NCBI RefSeq assembly: GCF_003570985.1
Contig: NZ_QXIW01000029.1
Span: 47,816-82,989, forward strand
Direction: 5' to 3'
Source: Candidatus Cryosericum hinesii
Lineage (GTDB): Bacteria; Caldisericota; Caldisericia; Cryosericales; Cryosericaceae
Length of the DNA stretch: 35,174 nt
A program made the position numbers and the translations under genes. Of this stretch, positions 23,165-31,237 are shown one piece after another. A model generated the notes under the pieces. It saw nothing but the letters and a program-made list of their open reading frames with translations. It was not told the DNA's origin and ran no database searches. Within the stretch, counting starts at the first letter, position 1; every line of letters starts with the position of its first letter.

Positions 23165-23998
23165 ATGCATATTCGAAAACTTGCGGTCTTTGATCTCGAT
23201 CGGACACTTCTTGACGACCGGTCGGCCATTTCCGATGAGACGGCGGCACGCTTGCGAGCTGTCAGCGTTCCCGGGCTTGCGTGTACAGTTGCATCCGGGC
23301 GTGATCTTGAACGCATCGCACCATACGTTCAGCAGCTGGCATGGCTCTCAGTTCCCGTCATCGCGGAACAGGGGGCAATAGTCGTCGATCCGCAGAGCGG
23401 ACACATCCTCATGGAGCGAGTCATATCTCCAGAGGTTCTCCTCGGGTCAGTGGAGACGGTGCGCTCGATAGACATTCCTGTGAACATGATTCTGTATGGT
23501 CGGGGCGATCCACAGGTGTTCCGCAACGCGGGCGCGCCCAGTTTTGTCGACGAGTGGGGGTCCAGCTGGTACACCAGTCACTTGCGCTATGTTCCAGCGG
23601 CAAGCGAGATCGCAACAGATGGAGTGCGGAAAATCTCTATCATATGCCTGCCTGGGAATACAGATGCTGTCAGGGACCTCGTCGTGGAAAGCCTGGGACC
23701 CCGGGCGAACGTGGTCAAGGCTGACAGGAACTTCGTCAACATCATGGACGCAGGCGTCAGCAAGGGTGCCGCACTTCGCTGGCTGATCGACTATCTTGGG
23801 CTCGAGAGTTCCCACGTGATGGCCGTGGGTGACTGCGAGGCAGACCGAAGTATGTTTGCAACAGCTCTGGTCTCGGTTGCAGTCGCAAATGCCGACGAGC
23901 AGACACGATCTCTGGCGAGGTTCGTGGTACCGTCGAACAATGAACAGGGCGCGGCGGTGGCGCTGGAGAGGTTCGCCGCAGGCGAGTTTGGAGTCTGA
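23165..23998 (+). CDS. Cof-type HAD-IIB family phosphatase (second of a tandem pair)
   Basis: A 277-residue paralogue of the preceding protein. Motif I is VFDLDRTLLDD (Asp10, Asp12), with Arg where the family normally has Gly; motif II is TVASGRDLE, the lysine is in DAGVSKGAALRWL and motif IV is AVGDCEADRSMF, where Asn-Glu-Ser-Asp of the first copy is replaced by Cys-Glu-Ala-Asp. The end VVPSNNEQGAAVALERF matches its neighbour. Catalytic aspartates are kept, so it is probably active, but the changes around the pocket suggest a different substrate. ATG 23165 lies 14 bases after the previous stop. The UPF0309-like gene follows after 34 bases. Confidence 0.85.
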   Translation: MHIRKLAVFDLDRTLLDDRSAISDETAARLRAVSVPGLACTVASGRDLERIAPYVQQLAWLSVPVIAEQGAIVVDPQSGHILMERVISPEVLLGSVETVRSIDIPVNMILYGRGDPQVFRNAGAPSFVDEWGSSWYTSHLRYVPAASEIATDGVRKISIICLPGNTDAVRDLVVESLGPRANVVKADRNFVNIMDAGVSKGAALRWLIDYLGLESSHVMAVGDCEADRSMFATALVSVAVANADEQTRSLARFVVPSNNEQGAAVALERFAAGEFGV

Positions 23999-24032
23999 GA
24001 CGACGGACAACATCTGATTCAGGAGGAATGAC

Positions 24033-24815
24033 ATGGCAGCAACAACGTATATTCAGGCAGTGAGATCTATGATCGACCGTATTGAAGAGACGCAAATGAA
24101 CAACATACTGGAAGCCGCTCGCATAGTGGCAGACAGCGTTCAGAACGGTGGAATGCTGTTTGGCTTTGGAACGGGACATTCTCACATGATTGCCGAAGAG
24201 ATGATGAGCCGTGCCGGCGGTCTCATCCAAGCACAGGGCATCCTGGAAACTGAGCTTATGGTACACATCAATGAGACACAGGCAACATATCTCGAACGTC
24301 TGCCCGGCCTTGCCCATGTCTACCTGACCAACTCGCCGGTTGAAGAGGGCGATGTACTGGTTGTCATCTCCAACTCCGGCCGTAATGCCGTTCCTGTTGA
24401 GATGGCCATGGAGGGCAAGAAGATGGGGCTGCACGTCATCGCCGTGACCAATGTTGCGCATTCGAAGGGGACTCCATCCCGGCATCCATCGGGAAAGAGG
24501 CTTTTCGAGGTAGCCGACCTTGTTCTGGATACGTGTGGCGAACCAGGTGACGCTCTGGTTTCTATCGAAGGCAGTCCAGCCAAGGCCGGTCCTGGCTCGA
24601 CAATCGCGGGGGCAGTGCTGGTCGATAGCATGATGGTCGAGGTCATGGAATTGCTGGCGAAGAGAGGTGTCACTCCTGGCATTTTGCACAGCAGCAACAA
24701 TGATGACAAAGCGGGTGCGCTTGAGAATGCGCGCGTTGCTTCTGACTTCGCTCGCAAGTTCAGCGAGCGACAGGTCCGTATGCAGTTGCGTACCAGAGAG
24801 GGCCTCGCAGACTAG
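24033..24815 (+). CDS. SIS-domain sugar-phosphate protein, UPF0309-like (second of three)
   Basis: A 260-residue single-SIS protein. Motifs are LFGFGTGHSHMIAEEMMSR and VVISNSGRNAVPVEMA, followed by HSKGTPSRHPSGKRLFEVAD, close to the protein at 33620 and more distant from that at 19269. The family is presumed to isomerise or bind phosphorylated amino sugars. It is translated from ATG 24033 with AGGAGG (24021-24026) 6 nt upstream, one of the best sites in the cluster. It is the last gene of the amino-sugar operon; a hairpin terminator follows at 24849. Two members of one SIS family in one operon suggest two different sugar-phosphate substrates or a two-protein enzyme. Confidence 0.87.
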   Translation: MAATTYIQAVRSMIDRIEETQMNNILEAARIVADSVQNGGMLFGFGTGHSHMIAEEMMSRAGGLIQAQGILETELMVHINETQATYLERLPGLAHVYLTNSPVEEGDVLVVISNSGRNAVPVEMAMEGKKMGLHVIAVTNVAHSKGTPSRHPSGKRLFEVADLVLDTCGEPGDALVSIEGSPAKAGPGSTIAGAVLVDSMMVEVMELLAKRGVTPGILHSSNNDDKAGALENARVASDFARKFSERQVRMQLRTREGLAD

Positions 24816-24848
24816 ACAGGTTTTGGAATTCGCAATCGAAGGGACCCC

Positions 24849-24875
24849 GGCCGTGAGTGTTGTCTGCTTACGGCC
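24849..24875 (+). terminator. Terminator at the end of the amino-sugar operon
   Basis: GGCCGTGAG pairs with CTTACGGCC (9 bp including one G-T pair) around a 9-base loop, followed by GTCCTTC. It lies 34 bases after the last stop of the cluster and ahead of a new promoter. The T-tract is weak. Confidence 0.55.
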
Positions 24876-24893
24876 GTCCTTCACGCATGGAAC

Positions 24894-24922
24894 TTGACAT
24901 CCAATTTCCCTCCGATACATTG
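24894..24922 (+). promoter_or_regulatory. Promoter ahead of the short ORF
   Basis: A consensus TTGACA (24894-24899) is followed after 17 nt by TACATT (24917-24922). A strong AGGAGG site (24955-24960) lies 33 bases further on. The control signals are better than the short gene they appear to serve. Confidence 0.6.
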
Positions 24923-24966
24923 TTAGGGCTTCATTCGCACGAGCATTGACAATCAGGAGGTGGCTC

Positions 24967-25194
24967 ATGAACGAAGACAGCATGATGAAGAAGGCCACGC
25001 GGCCCATCGAGAAGAACCGCCGGACACGGAGCAAACCAGCGAAGATCCGGCACCTTCAGAAGCAGCAGAAGCAGTGGATGGTGTCCAAGATGAAATGGCG
25101 GAAGCCCGGGACAAAACCAGGACTTGCGCCTTCTTCATTTCTGCACCGCGCACTCGTGGGCCTGTGGAGTCAATCTCGAGGTTGCTGTTCCTGA
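24967..25194 (+). CDS. Doubtful short ORF, possibly the broken 5' end of grpE
   Basis: ATG 24967 has an excellent AGGAGG site 6 nt upstream and opens a 75-residue, very basic frame (MNEDSMMKKATRPIEKNRR...), unlike any family I recognise. A frame shifted relative to it (from GTG 24960, open to 25256) reads a highly acidic segment rich in Glu and Pro, then AAEAVDGVQDEMAEARDK. That resembles the disordered start and first coiled coil of the nucleotide-exchange factor GrpE, but it stops there and no GrpE core follows. Codons of the acidic frame begin mostly with G, as in real genes. Either this is a genuine small basic protein, or a frameshifted and truncated grpE remnant behind its old promoter. 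I cannot decide. Confidence 0.35.
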   Translation: MNEDSMMKKATRPIEKNRRTRSKPAKIRHLQKQQKQWMVSKMKWRKPGTKPGLAPSSFLHRALVGLWSQSRGCCS

Positions 25195-25252
25195 AGTTGT
25201 CTTGCCATCTGAGACTCGGTCGCCCTCGTAGAACGGCGAGGGTCTGTGGCCT

Positions 25253-27019
25253 TTAGCAGGAGATGTCCTGCACCTGGACGGCCTGTGGTCGGAGGCCCGC
25301 TTCGACCAGTGCCCTGTATTTTCCGTCTGGGCTATCCATGAGTTCCTCGTGAGTCCCCTGCTCGATCAGACGGCCGTCCTCCAGGTAATAGATGGTGTCT
25401 GCTCTCTGGATCGTCGACAGACGGTGGGCGATCACCAGCGTGGTCCGGCCTTTCATCAGCCTCTCGATGGCTTCCTGGACCTGTTGTTCGTTTTCTGTGT
25501 CGAGGGCTGATGTAGCTTCGTCGAGCAACAGCACGGGCGCATTCTGGAGGATCGCCCGCGCGATTGCGATGCGCTGCTTCTCGCCGCCGCTGAGGTTCCG
25601 CCCCGACTCCTCGAGCACAGTCTGGTACCCGTCTGGCAGCTGCATGATAAAGTCATGGGCGTTGGCAGCCCGGGCTGTCCTCTCGACCTCCTGCCGGCCG
25701 GGGTCTGGCATGCCGCCTAGGATGTTCCCGTAGACCGTGTCACTGAAGACGAAGGCATTCTGCGGAACGTAGGCGAAGTTCCCGCGCCACTCAGTGAGGG
25801 CTTGATCATAGATGGAATCACTCTCGACGGTTATCGTTCCACGCGCAGGTGCGTACAGCCCGAGCAGGAGCTTGAACAGGGTTGTCTTGCCGCCTCCGGA
25901 CGGTCCAACGAATGCCACGGTCGAGCCCTTGCGCACAGTGAACCCGATGTCGCTGACGACAGAGTTGTCCGAACTAGGATAGGTGAAGGCCAGGTCACTG
26001 ACGCCTAAGCCACAACGCGCAGACGCGGGCTCTGCCCAAGAACCGGTGAGGTGGTCGGGTTCTGCGGGGAGGCCCATAAGCTCCAGTATGCGTATCCCAG
26101 CTGCCAGGCTCACCTGCAGGTCGGCGAGAATCCTGGACAGCTGGCTAAAGAAGGTGGTAACGCCGTTGGACATCTGGATGAGGGCGACAAGCCTGGGCAC
26201 GAAAGACGGATCCAGAGCGCTTCGATACGCACCGTATGCCATCAGCCCTATGAGGGTCGTGTCTGTCAGCACATCAACGGTCGCACGGGCAGCCTGCGTT
26301 GTCTCGGCGGCGAGCCCGGCCCGCAGGCGGTCTCTGCTACGGCGACGGAGGCGGTCGGTCATCCAGGTTGCCAGGTTGAATGAGCGGATGATGGCAGAGC
26401 CACGTGCCATCTGGCCGACGTCGCCCAGGAACGCGGCTTTCGCTTCCTGCATAGCCGTACTCTGGCGCCTGAGGGGAGCGAGGAGTGGGAGCGTGACCAG
26501 GAGCGTCAGGGACGAGAGACCAATGATGACCAGTCCGGCGCGCCAGTCGATGGCTAGTACGGTGATGATGGACCCGAAACCTGCACATAGCGTGTTTGCA
26601 ACGTCCTGGAGCGTCTGCTTGTACATCTGACCGACGACCGCCGTGTCGTTGGTCAGCCGTGACAGCACTTCTCCTGGGCCCAGGCGTTCCAGCGCGGTCA
26701 GGGAAAGGCGGTTGACAGCTGCGAACGCGGCGCTCCGCACGTGGCGTTCGGAGCGTACCGCACCGATGACCAGCGCTCTCCCGGCAAACAGGACGCCCAG
26801 TGACGCGGCGAGTCCGGCGACCACGAACAGCATGACTGACCAGTTCAGCATGGGACGGTTGCCGCTCATCAATGCTCGTGTGAACGCAGAAAGGGAGATG
26901 GCGAACATACCGTTCAGCGCATAATTGGTGAGGCCCAAACCGACGATGCCCGCCGTATACTGGCGAGCAGCATCCCCTGTGCAGGACAGCAGCCTCCTCA
27001 GTGCCCTCCAGCTATCCAC
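25253..27019 (-). CDS. ABC exporter half-transporter (membrane plus ATPase domains), partner 2
   Basis: A 588-residue ABC exporter subunit: six membrane helices over about residues 1-320, then an ATPase domain with Walker A GPSGGGKTT (near 370), Q-loop VPQNAFVFSD, signature NLSGGEKQR (near 470), Walker B VLLLDEATSALD and switch IAHRLST. All are canonical. GTG 27019 is chosen because AGGAG lies 7 nt upstream and because it overlaps the preceding gene by 8 bases, a sign of coupled translation; a longer frame to 27130 lies inside that gene. The two genes together probably form a heterodimeric exporter of the MsbA/LmrCD/TmrAB type, exporting lipids, peptides or drugs. The substrate is unknown. 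Confidence 0.9.
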   Translation of the reverse strand: MDSWRALRRLLSCTGDAARQYTAGIVGLGLTNYALNGMFAISLSAFTRALMSGNRPMLNWSVMLFVVAGLAASLGVLFAGRALVIGAVRSERHVRSAAFAAVNRLSLTALERLGPGEVLSRLTNDTAVVGQMYKQTLQDVANTLCAGFGSIITVLAIDWRAGLVIIGLSSLTLLVTLPLLAPLRRQSTAMQEAKAAFLGDVGQMARGSAIIRSFNLATWMTDRLRRRSRDRLRAGLAAETTQAARATVDVLTDTTLIGLMAYGAYRSALDPSFVPRLVALIQMSNGVTTFFSQLSRILADLQVSLAAGIRILELMGLPAEPDHLTGSWAEPASARCGLGVSDLAFTYPSSDNSVVSDIGFTVRKGSTVAFVGPSGGGKTTLFKLLLGLYAPARGTITVESDSIYDQALTEWRGNFAYVPQNAFVFSDTVYGNILGGMPDPGRQEVERTARAANAHDFIMQLPDGYQTVLEESGRNLSGGEKQRIAIARAILQNAPVLLLDEATSALDTENEQQVQEAIERLMKGRTTLVIAHRLSTIQRADTIYYLEDGRLIEQGTHEELMDSPDGKYRALVEAGLRPQAVQVQDISC

Positions 27020-28733
27020 GGTCACTCTCCTGTGCCTGCTGCAGTTCCCAGAGCAGGGCATAGCGTCCCCCGGCAGCCAACAGGCTGGCATGCGTTCCCT
27101 GTTCGACGACACGACCGTTGTCAAACACATAGATCATGTCGGCGTCCTGGACGGTTGTCAGTCTGTGCGCCACTGCGACGACAGTTTTGTCCGGATAGTG
27201 CTCGACCAGCCGCGCATAGACACGACGTTCCAGTTCGTTGTCCAGAGCGGATGTGGCCTCATCCAGGATGATCAGCGGCGCGTCCTTGACCAGCGCTCGC
27301 GCGAGGGCTATGCGTTGTCTCTGGCCACCTGACAGTCGACCTCCAGTGTCCCCGACCAGCGTGTCCTCATGCTGTGTCATCTCCCCGACAAAGTCGGCGG
27401 CTGCCACGTCCAGAGCTTCGGCAATCTGGACCTGCGTCGCATCCAGGCGTCCAGTACGTACGTTGTCGGCGACACTGTCGCCAAAGAGAAACGCTTCCTG
27501 GTCGACGACTGCTATGGTTGCTCGGAGCGCAGAGAGGTCCCAATCCTGGACCGACAATCCATTGACCCGGACAGTTCCGGCGTTGGGGGTGTAGTCACCG
27601 GTAATAAGCCGCAGGACCGTCGACTTGCCCGAACCGCTGGTACCCACCAGAGCGACTTTCTGCCCCTGCTTCACTGTCAGTGAGATATCTTTCAGAGCTG
27701 GCTCTGCTGTCCCGGAGTAGGAGAAGGACACGTCCTCCAGGGTGAGGACATCATCCGCGCTCGCAGGGCCACGTGCCCCTCCTGTTCGCTCCACTGGAAC
27801 GTCGAGCAGTTCAAGGACCCTGTGTGCAGCAGCCGAACCTGACCGGATGCGACCGAGCAGCCGGGGCATTTCCTGAAGGGGAAAGGAGAGGTAATTGACC
27901 AGCAGGACGAATGAGAACAGCAGCCCGATCTCGATACGGTGGGCCAGGGCCAGGTATCCTCCGACGGATAAGACGATGATGAAGGGCATAACTGCCAGCG
28001 TCATGCCTGTCGAGTACAGCTTCGCAACCTGGTTCGCCGCCGTGGTACTCCGTTCCTGCCACGAGGACAGCGCGTGCTCGTGGCGAAGAGACACGGTGGT
28101 GGTCATGTTCATGGCCCGAATGACTTCGGCGCCGGAGACTGCTTCCTGGGTTACCACACTTGCCTGTGCAAGGGCCTCCTGGGCGGCTGTCATGAGAGGT
28201 CCGAGGGGCCTGGTCAGAAATGACGCCACGAGCAGGAGGATAGGAGTGGGTGCAATGGATGCGACCGTAAGCAGCCAGTTCCTGGACAGCATGTATGCGG
28301 CCGCAAGGAGGGCCGTCAGAGCTTGTGACACGAACTGCAGGCTATCGGTTCTGACCAGTTGCTCGAGAAAGAGCATGTCACTCGAGAAACGGGACTGGAT
28401 GTCCCCTGAGTGTTCGCCGTGCATTGCTGCAGCCGTCGCATGGGCAAGACGTTCGATGGCGCGGTCACGGAGGATCCGTTGCAGGCGCTCGCTGAAGTGG
28501 CCGGCAAGGAGCTTTCCAAGGAACGTGCACGCCACGGACGCCACACTGATAGCGACACCGACGACGATGACCTGCCGCAGAGCCACGAGACCGCTGCCGG
28601 CCACGACGAGTGACAGGGCACGGCCGAAGATGTCTGCGAAGGCTACCGTGGACACCGACACGACCACAGCGCATGCGACAGCTCCCACGAACAGCCAGGT
28701 TAGCGCGCCCGCTTCCTGGAACAGGCGTTTCAT
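27012..28733 (-). CDS. ABC exporter half-transporter (membrane plus ATPase domains), partner 1
   Basis: A 573-residue ABC exporter subunit. Six membrane helices fill about residues 1-320. The ATPase domain has Walker A GTSGSGKST (near 361), Q-loop VDQEAFLFGDS, signature LSGGQRQR (near 463), Walker B LIILDEATSALD and switch VAHRLTT. Both subunits keep the catalytic glutamate, whereas many heterodimeric exporters have one degenerate site. ATG 28733 has AGAGGA 6 nt upstream. Its stop overlaps the start of partner 2. It lies 145 bases beyond the nitroreductase gene on the same strand and could belong to the hut transcript or have its own promoter; none is obvious. Confidence 0.9.
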   Translation of the reverse strand: MKRLFQEAGALTWLFVGAVACAVVVSVSTVAFADIFGRALSLVVAGSGLVALRQVIVVGVAISVASVACTFLGKLLAGHFSERLQRILRDRAIERLAHATAAAMHGEHSGDIQSRFSSDMLFLEQLVRTDSLQFVSQALTALLAAAYMLSRNWLLTVASIAPTPILLLVASFLTRPLGPLMTAAQEALAQASVVTQEAVSGAEVIRAMNMTTTVSLRHEHALSSWQERSTTAANQVAKLYSTGMTLAVMPFIIVLSVGGYLALAHRIEIGLLFSFVLLVNYLSFPLQEMPRLLGRIRSGSAAAHRVLELLDVPVERTGGARGPASADDVLTLEDVSFSYSGTAEPALKDISLTVKQGQKVALVGTSGSGKSTVLRLITGDYTPNAGTVRVNGLSVQDWDLSALRATIAVVDQEAFLFGDSVADNVRTGRLDATQVQIAEALDVAAADFVGEMTQHEDTLVGDTGGRLSGGQRQRIALARALVKDAPLIILDEATSALDNELERRVYARLVEHYPDKTVVAVAHRLTTVQDADMIYVFDNGRVVEQGTHASLLAAGGRYALLWELQQAQESDRG

Positions 28734-28878
28734 GAGATGTCCTCTGTTTGTTCCCGAGTAGTCGAACCGGTAACTGTCATCCTCGGCCCTGCCCGCAGCC
28801 CCTCGCTCATCGTCTCAACCCTTTCTCATGCATGTGGTAACCTCGACCTGTCGCAGAGGGCCGGCCTTGCAGCGTGTC

Positions 28879-29565
28879 TTACCAGGCGACACTGTACTTG
28901 CCTTCGTCGAGACGAGAAACGGTTGCCTTGCCTGCGAGTTGGCGCGCAGTGACCATCGCGTTTGCCAGACAGATGCCGATGTCGGGGAAACGGCCGGTAT
29001 CGCCCTTGATGACGATCTGTGTGTCAGATGCCACTTCGAAGTTCCAGGGCTGGCGGTTCACGGCGGAGGGGGCAAGTCGGGCGGACTCCAGAACAGTGCG
29101 CACCAGGGGTGACGAATGTTCAGGGATGCCATCCTTGACCAGCTGTTCCAGCGACTTGCGTGTGTGTCCCCGTGAGAGAGCACTCATGACCACTGATCGG
29201 ACCCCTTGCGCAGCCGGCTTGCCTACGGTTATTGAGCAGGGGCTGCCCGGCATCCGCACCTGTGCATACCAGCACGTTCCCCAACTATTTGCGAGCAGCG
29301 CCAGAACTATCTGCTCACCCTGGTAGCCATATTCGACAAGCTCCTCGTCGGACATGGGGCACTCGGCATACACCAGACCGCTGCACCCCATGGGCGAACG
29401 GTCGGCGATCTTCCACTCGAGATGGATGCTGTTGTTGAGCTGGACAGTGCCGGCGACCGCTTCCATGATCTGAGTCCTGTCGGCGTCAGTCAACGTGTGC
29501 TGCTCGTAGTCGCGTGTCGAATGACGCGTGCGTATCAGGTCGATGTAGTTGAGTTCTTTTTCCAT
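28879..29565 (-). CDS. Nitroreductase-family flavoprotein
   Basis: A 228-residue protein of the nitroreductase superfamily, resembling the two-repeat TM1586 type. The N-terminal IDLIRTRHSTRDYE is the usual FMN-phosphate-binding arginine segment, and the C-terminal half has ESARLAPSAVNRQPWNFEV, the other FMN-contact motif. EYGYQGEQIVLALLANSWGTCWYAQ corresponds to the family's central helix. Such enzymes use FMN and NAD(P)H to reduce nitro groups, quinones or other electrophiles, but many have unknown substrates. It begins 12 bases after hutU with a GGAGG site and is evidently co-transcribed with it. Its link to histidine degradation is not explained by known biochemistry. Confidence 0.85.
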   Translation of the reverse strand: MEKELNYIDLIRTRHSTRDYEQHTLTDADRTQIMEAVAGTVQLNNSIHLEWKIADRSPMGCSGLVYAECPMSDEELVEYGYQGEQIVLALLANSWGTCWYAQVRMPGSPCSITVGKPAAQGVRSVVMSALSRGHTRKSLEQLVKDGIPEHSSPLVRTVLESARLAPSAVNRQPWNFEVASDTQIVIKGDTGRFPDIGICLANAMVTARQLAGKATVSRLDEGKYSVAW

Positions 29566-29577
29566 TGGTCGAACCTC

Positions 29578-31224
29578 CTATTTGAGTGACGGCATGCGAA
29601 TGCCGTGGTCCTTGGCAAACTGGATGGCTTTCGGATACCCTGCATCAGCGTGCCGTACGATGCCCATGCCTGGATCATAGGTGAGAACACGCGACAGGCG
29701 TTTGGCCGCAGCATCCGTGCCGTCGGCAACAATGACCATGCCGGCGTGGATGGAGTAACCGATCCCGACGCCGCCGCCGTGATGCACGGAGACCCAGGTA
29801 GCTCCTCCGATCGTATTGAGGAGAGCGTTGAGGATGGGCCAGTCGGCGATGGCGTCGCTGCCGTCCATCATCTTCTCGGTCTCACGGTTGGGTGAGGCGA
29901 CGGAGCCACAGTCGAGATGGTCGCGTCCGATGACGATGGGCGCGGAGATCTTGCCGGATTTCACGAGGTCGTTGATGATAAGGCCAAACCGCTCACGCTC
30001 GCCGTATCCCAGCCAGCAGATGCGGGCGGGAAGCCCCTGAAACTGGACCTGGTCGTGCGCCATCTGGATCCACTTTACCAGGTGCTGATCATAGGCGAAC
30101 TCCTTGAGGATAACCTCGTCGGTCGTCCAGATGTCCTTCGGGTCCCCTGAGAGTGCTGCCCAGCGGAAGGGGCCCTTGCCTTCCTCGAACAAGGGACGGA
30201 TGTACTTCGGGACGAAGCCGTCGAACTTGAACGCGTCCTCGTACCCGTTTGCCAGGGCCTGGCCACGGATATTGTTGCCATAGTCGAACACGACGGCGCC
30301 TCGTTCCTGCAGGCCGACCATCGCCTTGCAGTGGACGGTGATTGCGTCCAGTGTGCGCTTCTCGTACTCGGCGGGGTTGCTCGCGCGCAGAGCGTATGCC
30401 TCTTCCAGCGGCATGCCGTTGGGGACGTATCCATTCAGCGTGTCGTGAGCAGACGTCTGGTCGGTGACGACGTCCGGGATGATGCCACGGCGCAACAGTT
30501 CGGGGAACACATCGGCCGCGTTGGCGACGAGTCCGATGGACAATGGGCGCTTCTCTGCGACGGCTTTCTGGACCATCAGCAGCGCCTCGTCCAGGTCGGT
30601 CACCATCGTATCTATGAACTTGGCGTCGAGACGTTTCTGGATTCGGGCCGGGTCACACTCGACAATCAGCCCAACACCCCCGTTCATGGTGATGGCCAGA
30701 GGCTGTGCGCCGCTCATGCCACCGCATCCACCCGTGAGGACGAATCGTCCGCTCAGGTCTTCCCAACCGGCCTGCCGGGCGGCAGCGGCCAGCGTCTCAT
30801 AGGTACCCTGCAGGATGCCCTGAGCCCCGATGTAGATCCAGGAACCGGCGGTCATCTGGCCATACATGATCAGTCCCTTGTCTTCCAGCTTGTGGAATTC
30901 GTCCCAGGTAGCCCAGTGTGGGACCAGCATCGAATTGCTGATAATGACACGTGGCGCGTCGATATGAGTCTTCCAGACGGCGACGGGTTTGCCGGACTGC
31001 ACGACCAGCGTGTCATCGACATCCATGCTCTGGAGCGTCGCGATGATGTCGGCGTAGGCCTGCCAATTGCGAGCAGCCTTGCCCTTGCCGCCGTAGACGA
31101 CCAGGTCTTCGGGCCGCTCCGCAACCTCTGGATCCAGGTTGTTCATCAGCATGCGCATGGGAGCTTCCAGTTGCCAGCTTTTGCATGTCAGGGTCGTTCC
31201 GTGTGGTGCATGTATCGGTTCCAT
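29578..31224 (-). CDS. hutU: Urocanate hydratase
   Basis: A 548-residue cytosolic enzyme converting urocanate to 4-imidazolone-5-propionate with tightly bound NAD+, the second step of histidine degradation. Strong family segments include [46 protein letters not shown] and [14 protein letters not shown]. The active-site cysteine is Cys403 in [13 protein letters not shown], equivalent to Cys410 of the Pseudomonas enzyme. Length is normal. ATG 31224 is preferred over a longer frame (31248) because AGGAGG lies about 6 nt before it and because the longer start would overlap hutH. It lies 13 bases after hutH and is followed by the nitroreductase gene. Confidence 0.97.
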   Translation of the reverse strand: MEPIHAPHGTTLTCKSWQLEAPMRMLMNNLDPEVAERPEDLVVYGGKGKAARNWQAYADIIATLQSMDVDDTLVVQSGKPVAVWKTHIDAPRVIISNSMLVPHWATWDEFHKLEDKGLIMYGQMTAGSWIYIGAQGILQGTYETLAAAARQAGWEDLSGRFVLTGGCGGMSGAQPLAITMNGGVGLIVECDPARIQKRLDAKFIDTMVTDLDEALLMVQKAVAEKRPLSIGLVANAADVFPELLRRGIIPDVVTDQTSAHDTLNGYVPNGMPLEEAYALRASNPAEYEKRTLDAITVHCKAMVGLQERGAVVFDYGNNIRGQALANGYEDAFKFDGFVPKYIRPLFEEGKGPFRWAALSGDPKDIWTTDEVILKEFAYDQHLVKWIQMAHDQVQFQGLPARICWLGYGERERFGLIINDLVKSGKISAPIVIGRDHLDCGSVASPNRETEKMMDGSDAIADWPILNALLNTIGGATWVSVHHGGGVGIGYSIHAGMVIVADGTDAAAKRLSRVLTYDPGMGIVRHADAGYPKAIQFAKDHGIRMPSLK

Positions 31225-31237
31225 GTTCTTCCTCCTG

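Noticed and set aside
23757-25034. 425-codon open frame on the minus strand across the HAD and SIS genes
   Set aside because: It is antisense to two genes with clear motifs and good ribosome sites, its translation is rich in His, Arg and Cys with no recognisable domain, and it crosses the operon terminator and a promoter. It is a shadow of G+C-rich coding DNA.
25223-25242. CCCTCG/CGAGGG hairpin as a terminator for the ABC genes
   Set aside because: Only 6 bp with no T-run on either strand; too weak to list as a feature.
24960-25256. Calling the acidic frame from GTG 24960 as a normal gene
   Set aside because: Its GTG start lies on top of the ribosome site (the last G of AGGAGG), and its C-terminal third is out-of-frame-like sequence. 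It is mentioned only as a possible grpE remnant.
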